From NCBI GenBank assembly GCA_963834305.1, contig CAWIAX010000003.1:2046001-2110000 (forward strand): 64,000 bases of DNA. The letters are read 5' to 3'. Origin of the DNA: JACCXG01 sp963834305 (lineage in GTDB: Bacteria; Acidobacteriota; Vicinamibacteria; Vicinamibacterales; 2-12-FULL-66-21). How positions within the stretch are numbered: position 1 is the stretch's first letter; each line of letters begins with the position of its first letter. Positions 32,228 through 41,775 of this stretch are shown here, one piece after another. The position numbers and the translations under genes were made by a program. The notes under the pieces were generated by a model, which saw only the letters and a list, made by a program, of their open reading frames with translations, made no database searches and was not told the origin of the DNA.

Positions 32228-34266
32228 TCCGTCTTCGCGACCCTGACGAAGTCCACCGCCGCCGCGAGCGGCCGCGGATCGCCCCCGAGGCCGACATCGG
32301 CCGGCCGGGTGCCCCACGCGAACTCGAGCCGCATCCGGTTCACGCCCGCCCGCCACGCCGCCCGATCCACGGTGATCTCGGCGGAGTGCCAGCCGGGGTC
32401 CACCGGCACCGGTCCGTGCTCGCGGCCATTGACGAACAGGCGCAGCGCCTGCGGCGGCGCGCCGGGATATCCGAACGCGTGCAGCCGCACCTGCACGCGC
32501 AGCGTCGCCGCGTGGTCGAGCGGGATCAGCAGGTCCGCCTGCTGCGACGCCCACCTGAAGGTGATAGTGCCCTCGCGCTCGGGATCGTGCCAGCCGTCCG
32601 CCAGCAGCCAGCCGTCGCCGGCGCTGCCGACGTCGAGCCCGCCATAGGGCCGCAGCGGATCGCTCAGGAACCGGTTCGCCGACAGCAGGTCGTAGCGCGC
32701 GGGCGACACGCCGTTCCGCGCGGCATAGATCAGGCTGACCGGGTAGGTGAACGGGTTGCCCAGCCAGCCGTGCAGGACGCGCGCCTGCGCCGCCATCGTG
32801 TCGCCGAAGGACACCGTCTCGCCGATCCGGACAACGCCGGCCTGAGCGGCGGACATCAGCGTGAGGTTCCAGAGGACCACCGCGAGGCCGGCCGCGGCAA
32901 CGGCGGCCGCCGGGACGCGCCGGACGAACGGGATGGCCGCGGCGATGAGCGCGGCGGTTCCCAGGCAGAACAGCGGCAGCGTGCCGTCGAACCGCCGGCC
33001 GCCGTAGCCGGCGCTGCCCCACCAGTCCTGCACGCTGGCGTTGAAGTACACCATGCACGCCACGACGAGCACGGCCGGCACCCCGACCGCCGGCTGCTGG
33101 CGCGCGAAGAGCAGCAGTCCGAGCGCGCCGGCGTACAGCGCCGGGGACGTGCTGAAGAGGCCGTTGCGCGCCGACCAGAGAATGTCCACGAGGTGCGGAT
33201 CGGCAAAGCGCATCTGCGGGCCCACCGGCGACACCGCGAGCCAGGTGCCGTAGATGGCGCGCCACGCCAGCATCTGCGGCACGAACGCCACGGTGGCGGC
33301 CGCGGTGAACAGCAGCCCGGTGGCGATCGCCTGCCGGGCGGCCCGAGGGTCGTGCGCCCGCCAGGCACGGAAGAGGACGACGGCGGAATCACAGGCGGGG
33401 AGCAGGGCGAAGAGGGCATTCTGCCAGCGGACGAGCGTCATCAGGCCGGCGAGCAGGCCGAGCAGGATCCACTGGAGCGGGGTGCGGTGGTCGCGCGTGG
33501 CGATCCAGGCCCAGATGAAGCCGGCTACCAGCGCCATCGACGGCGCGTGGGTCATCGACGGCTCTTTCACGAGGTACCACAGCATGAACGAGCCGCCGAC
33601 GGTCACCACGGTCGCCGCCGCGGCGATGTGCTGGCCGGCGGTGCGCCGCGCCAGCCGATGCATGAACCAGCACCCGAGCAGGCCGTAAACGAGGCCGGCG
33701 ATGCAGACGGCCTGGCGATACGGAAACGAGATGCCGTTGGCCGAAACGTTGGGATCGTTCCGGCCAAGGCCGCGCGCCACCAGGTGCCCGGCGCCGAAGA
33801 ACGGCGACCACAGGATGGCCGGGCCGATCGTCCAGGCGGACTGCGCGTGGTTCGTCGGCGTCGGCTGGAAGAGGTGCGGCTTGTCGCCCAGGCCGAGCAG
33901 CCGGTAGTCGTTCGAGAACTCGACGTCGCGGTCGAACGCCATCGAGCGGAGGTAGGCGAAGTAATAGAAGCCGTCGCTCTGGAGCCGGGCGCCCATCGCG
34001 AGCTGCGCCGCCACACCCGCGCAGAACAGCGCCGCGAACAGCAGCGGGGTGCCGCGCGCCAGTCCGGCCCGCGGCCGCGCCACGGCGTAGACGCCGGCGG
34101 CGGCCAGCGCGGCGGCCGCCGCCACGCCGGCGGCCGGCCACAGTCCGCCAGCCCATGGCGGCAGGAGCGGCTGTCGCGCCACTTCCCGCCAGACCAGCTC
34201 CGCCGCGGCCGCGCCGATCACCAGCCAGCCCGCGGCGGCCACCAGGCGCGAAGGCAGGCCGGTCAT
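32224..34266 (-). CDS. Polytopic GT-C-like membrane protein with C-terminal beta domain
   Basis: A 680-residue protein with about 11-12 membrane helices in the first 490 residues and a soluble beta-rich C-terminus (about 540-680) resembling a carbohydrate-binding sandwich (LRVQVRLHAFGYPG, ALRLFVNGREHG, GWHSAEITVDRAAW). After the early helices comes SDGFYYFAYLRSMAFDRDVE, close to the matching part of the protein encoded at 41772-43226. Acidic residues in the first outer loop are where GT-C enzymes bind lipid-linked sugar donors. Likely a lipid-linked sugar transferase of the outer glycan pathway (inference). It is the last gene of the glycan operon and overlaps the previous one by 4 nt. Confidence 0.7.
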   Translation of the reverse strand: MTGLPSRLVAAAGWLVIGAAAAELVWREVARQPLLPPWAGGLWPAAGVAAAAALAAAGVYAVARPRAGLARGTPLLFAALFCAGVAAQLAMGARLQSDGFYYFAYLRSMAFDRDVEFSNDYRLLGLGDKPHLFQPTPTNHAQSAWTIGPAILWSPFFGAGHLVARGLGRNDPNVSANGISFPYRQAVCIAGLVYGLLGCWFMHRLARRTAGQHIAAAATVVTVGGSFMLWYLVKEPSMTHAPSMALVAGFIWAWIATRDHRTPLQWILLGLLAGLMTLVRWQNALFALLPACDSAVVLFRAWRAHDPRAARQAIATGLLFTAAATVAFVPQMLAWRAIYGTWLAVSPVGPQMRFADPHLVDILWSARNGLFSTSPALYAGALGLLLFARQQPAVGVPAVLVVACMVYFNASVQDWWGSAGYGGRRFDGTLPLFCLGTAALIAAAIPFVRRVPAAAVAAAGLAVVLWNLTLMSAAQAGVVRIGETVSFGDTMAAQARVLHGWLGNPFTYPVSLIYAARNGVSPARYDLLSANRFLSDPLRPYGGLDVGSAGDGWLLADGWHDPEREGTITFRWASQQADLLIPLDHAATLRVQVRLHAFGYPGAPPQALRLFVNGREHGPVPVDPGWHSAEITVDRAAWRAGVNRMRLEFAWGTRPADVGLGGDPRPLAAAVDFVRVAKTD

Positions 34267-35807
34267 GGCGTCCTCCCGCGTTGTACTTCGAAAATCCGCA
34301 GCTCCGGCCCCGGCCGCCCGGGCGTGGCGGTGAACGTCGCCACCTCGCGGCCCTGCTGGAACAGCTGCAGATAGTCCTGGTGCTCGTCGGGATACCGTTC
34401 AGGAAACTCGAAATAGGGTCCGTAGCATTGCGACGAGGCCACCAGGTAGTCGGCGCCGGTCTCGACGTAATGCGAGTAGTCGTGCTGCCGCAGCTGGCGC
34501 ACGTTGGTGCTGCGGTAGCCGCTGTGCGTCAGCACCAGGCCGGCCGACTCGATGACCACGGTGGAGCCGGGCGGGACGTGGCTCGAGATCCACTCGTAGG
34601 CCTGCGCGGCCGTGCCCGGCCGTGCGAACGTCCGGTTGAACCGCACCGAGGCGATCGCCGACGGCAGCAGGGTCGCCACCGTCAGCCCGACGATCAGCGC
34701 GCTGCGCAGCGCGCGCGGGATGGAGAACCGCCGCAGCCCGCTGACGCCCGAGACGACGGCGGCCGCCGCCAGGAGACAGACGAACGGCACCAGCGGCATC
34801 AGGTAGCGCGCGAAGACGAGGTTCTGCCGCGAGATGAACAGGAGGTAGACGACCGGGAAGAGCACCACCAGCGCCCAGCGTACCCGACCGGGGCCCTTGA
34901 CCGCGCGCACCGCCGCCAGGATGGCCCCGGCAAGCGCGAGCAGGGCCGCGGGCCACTGGAGACTGTTGCGCAGGTGCTTGAGGTAGGTGACTGCCGGCGG
35001 TTCGGTGACCGTGACCGTGTAGGCTGCGCTGAGGCGGGCATAGCCATCGAGGAAGGCCGGCAGGTCGAGGATCGTGTACGGCGCGGCCACCAGGAACGCC
35101 GCGGCGCTCGCGGCGCATGTGAGCGCGGCAGCCTTGAGCCGCGACGGCCGCGCCTCCGGCGACAGGGCGATGGCGGCAAGCGGGAGCAGCAGCGCCAGGG
35201 CGCCGGGGTACTTGGTGGCCGCCGCCAGGCCCGCCGCCGCCCCGGCCCAGGCAAATGCCCGGCCGTCCTGACGTTCTCCCGCGCGCAGGGCCAGCAGGAA
35301 CGTCAGCGTGACGAAGAAAGTCGCCGGGACGTCGGTCAGGACGAAATGCGACTCGCGCACGTGCAGCGGCATCACCGCCATCAGACCGGCCCCGAGCAGC
35401 GCCGGCCGCGTGCCCCACCGCAGCCCGATGAAATAGACGAGCAGCACGGTCAGCGTGCCGAACGTGGCGGTGACCGCGCGCCCCCAGAGAAAGAAGTCCG
35501 CCCCGGTCACCTGGCCGAGCGAGCTCCACGCCCCGGCCATCGCGCCGGTCATGAAGCGCGCCACCGCCACGGCGAGCTGCACGTAGAGGTAGAGCGACGG
35601 GTAGTCGTAGAAATGCGGGTTGAGGTTTCCGGATCGCATCATGCCGACGGCACGGTTGATGACCTCCGGCTCGTCCACGCCAATCGCGTACGGGATCCCG
35701 GCGCCCAGGCCGTAGAAGCGCAGCGCCGCCGCCACACACATGATCGCGGCCAGCGACACCGTTGACGGCCGCATGTCGCTGGCTTCGCGCCATTCACGCG
35801 CTATCAC
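34263..35807 (-). CDS. GT39-like glycosyltransferase (polytopic membrane protein)
   Basis: A 514-residue protein, about 10-12 membrane helices. The first outer loop has GIPYAIGVDEPEVINRAVGM with the D-E pair used by ArnT/PMT-type GT-C enzymes, followed by HFYDYPSLYLYVQ and later YPGALALLLP. It should transfer a sugar from a polyprenyl-phosphate donor on the periplasmic side. The GTG start at 35807 overlaps the upstream stop (GTGA); no better start exists, because further upstream the frame lies within the preceding gene. It is coupled to the next gene by ATGA at 34263-34266. Confidence 0.8.
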   Translation of the reverse strand: MIAREWREASDMRPSTVSLAAIMCVAAALRFYGLGAGIPYAIGVDEPEVINRAVGMMRSGNLNPHFYDYPSLYLYVQLAVAVARFMTGAMAGAWSSLGQVTGADFFLWGRAVTATFGTLTVLLVYFIGLRWGTRPALLGAGLMAVMPLHVRESHFVLTDVPATFFVTLTFLLALRAGERQDGRAFAWAGAAAGLAAATKYPGALALLLPLAAIALSPEARPSRLKAAALTCAASAAAFLVAAPYTILDLPAFLDGYARLSAAYTVTVTEPPAVTYLKHLRNSLQWPAALLALAGAILAAVRAVKGPGRVRWALVVLFPVVYLLFISRQNLVFARYLMPLVPFVCLLAAAAVVSGVSGLRRFSIPRALRSALIVGLTVATLLPSAIASVRFNRTFARPGTAAQAYEWISSHVPPGSTVVIESAGLVLTHSGYRSTNVRQLRQHDYSHYVETGADYLVASSQCYGPYFEFPERYPDEHQDYLQLFQQGREVATFTATPGRPGPELRIFEVQRGRTP

Positions 35808-37096
35808 TGGTGCTCCTTCTGTCCGGACGCCTGGAGCAGCTCGCGATACAGCGCCAATGTCGCGGCTCCGGCGATCTCCCACGAGAATTCCTCGTCCACG
35901 ATCGTCCGGCCGGCGCGCCCCATCTCGCCGAGCCGTTCGAGATCGCCGAGGGCGCCGCTCAGCGCGGCGGCGAGCTGCGCGGGATCTCCCGGCTGGACGA
36001 GCCAGCCGTTGACGCCGGTCCTGACCTTGTCGGGGATCCCCCCCGCCGCCGACGCGACGACGGCGCGGCGATGGGCCATCGCTTCGAGCGTCACGAGCGA
36101 ACTGCCTTCATAGAGCGTGGGATGCACGAACAGCGTCGCCGCCTCGTACCAGGCGTGCAGGTCCCGGTCGCTCGCGGCGCCGGCGAACAGCACGTCGCCG
36201 GCCAGCCCGGCGCGCGCAATCGCCTGTTCCAGGCGGGGGCGGTAGGAACCCTCGCCGACGATCACCCAGCGCCACCCGTGCGGCAGCGCCGCGCCGTGCG
36301 CGCGCAGCGCGCCGAGCGCGTCTGCCAGCAGGTGGAACCCCTTGTTCGCCTCGAGCCGCCCCACGCTCAGCAGGACCGGCGCGGCGGCGCCGATGCCGGC
36401 CCGCCGCCGGATGGCGGCGGCGGCCCCCGCCGGCGCCAGGCTGTCGATCACGGCAAGGTCCAGCGCGTTCGGGATCACGCGGACGCGTTCTGCCGGCACG
36501 CCGAGGTGCCGCCGGACGGCCGGCTCGAGCGCGCGGTCGGTGGCGATCACGCAGTCGGCGGCCGCCGCGCACGCCCGGACGGCCCGGCGCAGCGGCAGGT
36601 AGGCCGCCCGCTTGAGCCGCGCCCGCGACGGATCGGTCGCGCCGAATTCCTCGAGGCCCTGCGGATTGAGCACGAGCGGCGCCCGCGCGTGCCGCCGCCG
36701 GCGCGCGTAGCCGAGCACGCTGGCGCCGAACCCGTGCACGATGTCCGCGGCGCCGGCCTCCACCAGCCGCCACGCCGCCCGTCCCGCCCGCATGCCGAAG
36801 AGCGGATACGCGGTGCTGCGGTCGAGCACCGTGGTGCCGCGCCGGCCGGCCAGCGGGAAGGTGCGATAGGGGACCAGCAGCACCGTGATGCGCGGGTCGA
36901 TCAGCGCCGCCATCTCCTCGGGGCTGCGCGCCTCCGCCGCCGGCCCCCGGCTGGGCGGGCGCGTGATCAGCGTGACCGCCGAGCCGTGCGCCGCCAGGTG
37001 GCGCACGAGGTCGAAGACCGACCGCTCGAGGCCGCCGAACCCGTGGAACGGCGCGACCGAACGTGCGACGACCGCCACCCGGACGCCGCGGCTCAC
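35804..37096 (-). CDS. GT4-family glycosyltransferase
   Basis: A 430-residue GT-B fold protein. The N-terminal domain starts VRVAVVARSVAPFHGFGGLE, with the G-G loop of GT4 enzymes. The C-terminal domain has VLLSVGRLEANKGFHLL, WVIVGEGSYRPRLE and the E-x7-E-like stretch TLYEGSSLVTLEAMAHRRAV. It adds a sugar to the growing lipid-linked glycan in the cytoplasm using a nucleotide sugar; donor unknown. The GTG start at 37096 overlaps the upstream stop by 4 nt. Confidence 0.88.
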   Translation of the reverse strand: MSRGVRVAVVARSVAPFHGFGGLERSVFDLVRHLAAHGSAVTLITRPPSRGPAAEARSPEEMAALIDPRITVLLVPYRTFPLAGRRGTTVLDRSTAYPLFGMRAGRAAWRLVEAGAADIVHGFGASVLGYARRRRHARAPLVLNPQGLEEFGATDPSRARLKRAAYLPLRRAVRACAAAADCVIATDRALEPAVRRHLGVPAERVRVIPNALDLAVIDSLAPAGAAAAIRRRAGIGAAAPVLLSVGRLEANKGFHLLADALGALRAHGAALPHGWRWVIVGEGSYRPRLEQAIARAGLAGDVLFAGAASDRDLHAWYEAATLFVHPTLYEGSSLVTLEAMAHRRAVVASAAGGIPDKVRTGVNGWLVQPGDPAQLAAALSGALGDLERLGEMGRAGRTIVDEEFSWEIAGAATLALYRELLQASGQKEHQ

Positions 37097-38349
37097 GGGG
37101 TCCTCCCGGCCAGCTCCTGATAGAGCCGCTCGATGCGCGCCACGACGGCCGGCGCGTCGAAGCGGCGCGCCCGCGCGACGGCCCCGGCGCCGAGCCGCGC
37201 GCGCAGCGCCTCGTCGCCGACGAGCCGCGCGAGGTCGGCGGCCAGCTCCGCCGGCGTTCGCGACAACAGGCCGCTGACCTCGTGCTCGACGATGTCCGGG
37301 GTGCCGCCGGTGTTCATGGCGGCGATCGGGATGCCCAGCGCGCTGGCTTCGATCAGCACGCGGCTCAGCGACTCCGGCCCGCGGGAGGTGAAGACGAGCG
37401 CCGCGGCATGCGCGAGCCACGCCGTGGCCGCGTCCCGATCGACCCAGCCGGCAAAGCGCACGTCGCGCCGCGACGTCCGCGCCGCCGCTTCGAGGGCGGG
37501 ACGATCGGGTCCGTCGCCGGCGATAACGAGCGGCCAGGGGAGGCCCGCGCGCTCGGCCACGTCGAGGAGATGGCTGGTGCCCTTGTTGGGAGCGAGCTTG
37601 CCGAGATAGAGCGCGTACGGGGCCGCGATCGGCCGCGTGGTGGCGGCGGCACGGCGCTGCAGGTCGGCGATGTCGACCGGGTTGGGGATGATCTCGAGCC
37701 GCGTTGCCGCGAGCTCCGGCGCGCGCGCCCGCAGGTCGGCGGCGATCGTCGAGCTCACCGCGACGACCGCGCCGGCGGCCGCCAGCCCCTGGCGCTTGCG
37801 CGCAAGATTGCGGCGCATGTAGGGGATCATCGGCAGCGCCGCCGGCCACGCCGCGCCGGCCCGGGGCTGGAGGCACCGGACCATCATCCCGGCGGAACAG
37901 CCCGGACAGAGCGCGGCATCATCGCGCGTGTGGATCAGGTCCGACCAGTAGCAGACGGGCCAGTAGTCGCGCACCGTGCACACGGACGGCACCTGGCACC
38001 GCCGGGCGGCTGCAACCGAAGGCACGCAGGTCATCACGTGCTGCCCGTGCACGATGTCGATGCCTTCGCTCTCGATGAGGCCGGCCAGGATATCCGCCAG
38101 ACGTGCGTACAGCCGCTCGTTCTTGAAGTAGTTGCGGACGAACGGCACCGCCGGCGCGGTCGCTCCGACCTCGACGATCCGGAAGCCGTCGTAGCCGGCC
38201 TCGCGCAGCGTCGCGGGCGTCCCCGGACGCGGCCGCACGATCGTGACCGCATGGCCGCGCGTGCGCAGCCCCCGCGCCAGCTCGTAGGTGCTCCATCCGC
38301 TGCCGCCGCTGACCGGCGGAAAGGCGTCGGTGACCAGGAGCACGTTCAT
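37093..38349 (-). CDS. GT4-family glycosyltransferase with cysteine cluster
   Basis: A 418-residue GT-B protein: MNVLLVTDAFPPVSGGSGWS at the start, YALYLGKLAPNKGTSHLL and TSRGPESLSRVLIEASALG in the donor domain. Between the domains lies a four-Cys pattern (CTVRDYWPVC ... CPGC ... VRC, about residues 125-165), known from a subset of GT4 enzymes in which it may bind a metal. It acts on the same glycan as its neighbours. The start at 38349 overlaps the upstream stop (ATGA). Confidence 0.87.
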   Translation of the reverse strand: MNVLLVTDAFPPVSGGSGWSTYELARGLRTRGHAVTIVRPRPGTPATLREAGYDGFRIVEVGATAPAVPFVRNYFKNERLYARLADILAGLIESEGIDIVHGQHVMTCVPSVAAARRCQVPSVCTVRDYWPVCYWSDLIHTRDDAALCPGCSAGMMVRCLQPRAGAAWPAALPMIPYMRRNLARKRQGLAAAGAVVAVSSTIAADLRARAPELAATRLEIIPNPVDIADLQRRAAATTRPIAAPYALYLGKLAPNKGTSHLLDVAERAGLPWPLVIAGDGPDRPALEAAARTSRRDVRFAGWVDRDAATAWLAHAAALVFTSRGPESLSRVLIEASALGIPIAAMNTGGTPDIVEHEVSGLLSRTPAELAADLARLVGDEALRARLGAGAVARARRFDAPAVVARIERLYQELAGRTP

Positions 38350-39506
38350 CGCGGCGTTCCGCGGCCGGCGAGCGCCGCCGTCATTGCCGCGTCGAGCGCC
38401 CGGCAGTGCGCGGCCCAGCTGAAGTCGGCGACCGCCCGCGCTCTCGCCGCGAGCCCGAGCCGGGAGCGGAGCGGGGCGTCGGCCAGCCGGGTGAGCGCAG
38501 CGGCGAGGCCGCCCGGTTCCGCCGGCCCGTAGAGCAGGCCCTCGACGTCGTGGCGCACCAGCGTGGGCAGGCGGTCCACCGCGGGCGCGACGACCGGCAG
38601 TCCCGCCGCCATGTATTCGAAGATCTTGAGCGGCGACCAGTAGAAGCCGAGCGCCAGCGGCCCGTGCGCCGCGATGTCGAAGGGGGCGACGCCGACGTCG
38701 GCGGCGGCCAGATGCGCGGGCATCTCGGCGTGCGGGACGGGCCCCGTGAAGACGAGGCCATCGAGGCCCGCCGCCAGCGCCCGGGCCCGCGGCAGCTCCG
38801 GCCCGTCGCCAATCAGCACGGCGGAGATATCCCGGCGTCCCGACTCGCGCAGCTGGCGGATCGCGCGCACGAGATGGGCCGTGCCGTGCCAGCTGCGGAA
38901 CGCACCGGCAAAGACCGCGAGCAGGCCGGCCGGGCGGGTGAAGCGCAGAGGGCCAGCCGCGCCGGGGCGGAACCGCTCGGTGTCGGCGCCCCACTCGACT
39001 TCCACGATCTTCCCGCGCGGCGTGGCCGGCGGCAGGATCGCGGCGCTCGGCGTGACGAGAAGGTCGGCGGCCGCGCACAACCGCTCGCGCCTGCGGCGCA
39101 TCGGCTGAATCAGCAGAGCGCGGTCGAGCGCGGCCTTGCGGGAGCCGGCGTGGTCGATCACGGGGGCGTTCACTTCGAGCACGCCCAGCGCGCCGGTGGC
39201 GGCGGCCGCGGTGATGCCCTCGCCGCCGAAGTTGTAGTAGCGCTCGATCACGACGTCCGGCCGCAGCGTACGCGCGAGCCGCGTGACGGCCCCGGTACGG
39301 AGCCAGCGCAGCCCCTTCGCGCCGAGCGGCGGCGACATCGGGATCCACGTGACGCCGGTGGCGGGGAAGGGCTCCGGCCCGGGGCTGACGAGCACATGTA
39401 CGTCGTGGCCGAGCGCCGCGAGCCCGCCGGCGACGGCGGCGACATGCACCGAGCCCCCCTTCGTGCCCGGTACGGTCTGATCGATCGCGGCGTAGAGGAT
39501 GCGCAT
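38346..39506 (-). CDS. GT4-family glycosyltransferase
   Basis: A 386-residue GT-B protein: MRILYAAIDQTVPGTKGGSV, LLAVFAGAFRSWHGTAHLV and the donor-site stretch YWSPLKIFEYMAAGLPVVAP with the conserved Glu. VIERYYNFGGEGI marks the acceptor domain. It starts at ATG 39506, 5 bp after the methyltransferase stop. Part of the eight-gene glycan operon. Confidence 0.87.
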   Translation of the reverse strand: MRILYAAIDQTVPGTKGGSVHVAAVAGGLAALGHDVHVLVSPGPEPFPATGVTWIPMSPPLGAKGLRWLRTGAVTRLARTLRPDVVIERYYNFGGEGITAAAATGALGVLEVNAPVIDHAGSRKAALDRALLIQPMRRRRERLCAAADLLVTPSAAILPPATPRGKIVEVEWGADTERFRPGAAGPLRFTRPAGLLAVFAGAFRSWHGTAHLVRAIRQLRESGRRDISAVLIGDGPELPRARALAAGLDGLVFTGPVPHAEMPAHLAAADVGVAPFDIAAHGPLALGFYWSPLKIFEYMAAGLPVVAPAVDRLPTLVRHDVEGLLYGPAEPGGLAAALTRLADAPLRSRLGLAARARAVADFSWAAHCRALDAAMTAALAGRGTPR

Positions 39507-39511
39507 CGGTA

Positions 39512-40594
39512 TCAGGCCCGGACGTCCGCCTGCCCGCCCGTTTTCTCGAGCAGCGCGAAAAAGGGGCCGGATCGCACGCGCCCGAACAGCAGCAGATCGA
39601 GCTTCATGGCGGCCGAGAGGCCGCGCAGCGCGGCGTAGGTGGCGGGGCTCGCCGCGATCCGCGCCTTCGCCGCGGTGCGCGCCTCCTTCACCGCCCGCGC
39701 ATCGGCGTCGGGCGTCCCGGCGTCTGTCAGGCGCGCCGCTGCCCGCCGCGCCATCGCCCGCTCCGCCATTCGCATCAGGATGTTCTCGACGAACCCGCCG
39801 ACCAGCGGCGTGTAGTAGCGGATGCGGGCAATCCGGAACCCGGTCTCCCGCGCGACGGCCTCCAGCTCGGGGATGTCGCGCAGCGGGTTGAGGTGGTCCG
39901 ACTTCCGCAGCCGCTCCTGCCGCATGTCGATCAGCCCGCGGCGCTCGAGCACGCGCGCGAAGGCATTGATCCAGCGGAGGCCGGCGGCAATCGGCGCGTT
40001 CTTGCGGACGTGGCTGTAGACGAAGAGCGTGCCGCCGGGCGCCAGCACCCGGCCGGCCTCGGCGAGCATGGCGCGCAGCGCGTCCGGCGACAGGTGTTCC
40101 AGCACGTCGAGCGAATACGCCCGGGTGAAGGTGCCGTCGGCGAACGGCAGCTTCCGGAGATCGGCGAGCAGCAGATCCACCTCGCGGAGCGCGTCGGACG
40201 AGAAGAACGGCGCGATGTCCACCCCGACCGTCGTGGCCCCCCAGTCGCGGTTCCACAGCAGGGCGCGGCCGCTGCCGCAGCCGAGATCCACCACGCGATC
40301 GCCGGGGCCGGGGGCGAGGAACGCCCGCAGCATGTCGTTCCTGATCTTCGAGCCGAGCAGCGGCGGCGACACCCGCTCGTGCCGCGCGTCGGCGTGCAGC
40401 GCCTCGTCCAGGTATTTGGTCTGCTCGGAGAACTGCACCTCGGGACGCAAATCGAGGAAGCCGTTGCTGCGGCGCGCGTACGTCCGCCCGCACGCCGTGC
40501 AGACGATCGCCGGAGCCTCCGGCGCGGACCCTTCGCGCAGCGGGCCGTGGCATTCGGGACAGCGTACCAGCGCCAGCAGGGTGGCCGTGATCAT
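39512..40594 (-). CDS. SAM-dependent methyltransferase with N-terminal zinc ribbon
   Basis: A 360-residue protein. Residues 12-37 form a Trm112-like zinc ribbon (CPECHGPL ... CTACGRTY). The Rossmann methyltransferase core follows: DRVVDLGCGSGRALLW as motif I, VGVDIAPF, then ADLRKLPFADGTF and YSLDVLEHLSPD. It resembles methyltransferases that cap or modify sugars in polysaccharide clusters. Its place among glycosyltransferase genes suggests methylation of a glycan or its lipid carrier. The ATG at 40594 shares one base with the upstream stop. Confidence 0.85.
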   Translation of the reverse strand: MITATLLALVRCPECHGPLREGSAPEAPAIVCTACGRTYARRSNGFLDLRPEVQFSEQTKYLDEALHADARHERVSPPLLGSKIRNDMLRAFLAPGPGDRVVDLGCGSGRALLWNRDWGATTVGVDIAPFFSSDALREVDLLLADLRKLPFADGTFTRAYSLDVLEHLSPDALRAMLAEAGRVLAPGGTLFVYSHVRKNAPIAAGLRWINAFARVLERRGLIDMRQERLRKSDHLNPLRDIPELEAVARETGFRIARIRYYTPLVGGFVENILMRMAERAMARRAAARLTDAGTPDADARAVKEARTAAKARIAASPATYAALRGLSAAMKLDLLLFGRVRSGPFFALLEKTGGQADVRA

Positions 40595-41775
40595 CAGGAG
40601 GTCCGCGCCCGCTCGAGGACGGCGTCGAGACGCTCGGCCCGCTGATCCCAGCCGAACCGGGCGGCGTCTGCGAAGGCGGCCCGCGCCAGCCGGTCGGCCA
40701 GGTCCGGCGCCGACGCCAGCCGCTCGAGCGCCGCGGCGAGCGCCGCGGGATCGCCCGCCGGCACGAGCAGCGCGTTCACGCCGTCCTGCAGGACTTCGCG
40801 CAGCGCCGGCAGATCCGACGCGACGATCGGCCGCCCCGCGGCCATGTATTCGAAGAGCTTGAGCGGCGACGTGAACCGCGTCGAGATCGCCGTGGCGAGG
40901 TTCGGCAGCACCAGGATCGAGGCGCGCTCCAGCTGGGCGGCCACCGCGTCCGGCGCGACCATGCCGGTGAACTCGACCCGGGCCTCGACGCCCGACGTTC
41001 GCGCGCGCGCCCGCACCCGGGCCAGATCGCCCTCCTTGTCGTGACCGCCGACGATGAGGGCGCGGACCGCCGGCGCGCGCGCGATCGCGTCGATCAGGAT
41101 GTCCACCCCTTTCCAGGGATACAGGTGCCCGGCGTAGCCGGCCAGCGGCGGACCCGCCGGCGCCGGCGTGCGCTCGTGCCCGGCCGGGAGCCGCACGCCG
41201 TCCGCGACCACGGCCAGGTTCTCCCGCGCGCCGAACCGTTCGATCAGCAGGTCGGCGAGCGCGTGCGTGATCGTCACGTACCCGGCGGCCTCCCGCCAGA
41301 CCAGCGCCTCCCGCGCCGCCAGCCGCGCCAGCTTGCGGCGGCTCGCCGGCCGGGCGGTCGAAATCAGCTGCGGCAGCTCGGCGGCCACGTCGGGCGCGTA
41401 GCCGTGCGACTCGTAGACGACCGGCGGACGGAGCGTTGCCGGCAGCCGCGCCAGCAGCGCCGCCGCACCCAGGTCGCGGGTGAACACCACGTCGGGCCGC
41501 TCCTTGCCGATCACGCGCCCGAGGGCGAACGACAGGTAGCCCAGCCGGCGCGCCATCTGCGGACCCATGACCGGCGCCGCCTCGATGGCGAACCGCTCCG
41601 TCCGCGGCAGGCCGTAGTACTCGTACGGATCGCGTGGCGGACGCGCGGTGTCGGGCCGGGCAATCAGCGTCACGTCGTGCCCGCGCGCCGCGAGCGCGTG
41701 GCAGGTCTGGATGGTCTGGATGCCGTTGGCGCGCTCCAGGGGCAGCCGGATGTCGGCGAGACAGGTGATCTTCAC
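40594..41775 (-). CDS. GT4-family glycosyltransferase
   Basis: A 393-residue GT-B protein: VKITCLADIRLPLERANGIQ at the start, VVYESHGYAPDVAAELPQL in the acceptor domain, AGYAGHLYPWKGVDILIDAI and SPLKLFEYMAAGRPIVASD in the donor domain. The C-terminal half is close in pattern to the one encoded at 38346-39506, so the two may be paralogues. GTG at 41775 overlaps the upstream stop by 4 nt. A nucleotide-sugar transferase in the cytoplasm. Confidence 0.87.
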   Translation of the reverse strand: MKITCLADIRLPLERANGIQTIQTCHALAARGHDVTLIARPDTARPPRDPYEYYGLPRTERFAIEAAPVMGPQMARRLGYLSFALGRVIGKERPDVVFTRDLGAAALLARLPATLRPPVVYESHGYAPDVAAELPQLISTARPASRRKLARLAAREALVWREAAGYVTITHALADLLIERFGARENLAVVADGVRLPAGHERTPAPAGPPLAGYAGHLYPWKGVDILIDAIARAPAVRALIVGGHDKEGDLARVRARARTSGVEARVEFTGMVAPDAVAAQLERASILVLPNLATAISTRFTSPLKLFEYMAAGRPIVASDLPALREVLQDGVNALLVPAGDPAALAAALERLASAPDLADRLARAAFADAARFGWDQRAERLDAVLERARTS

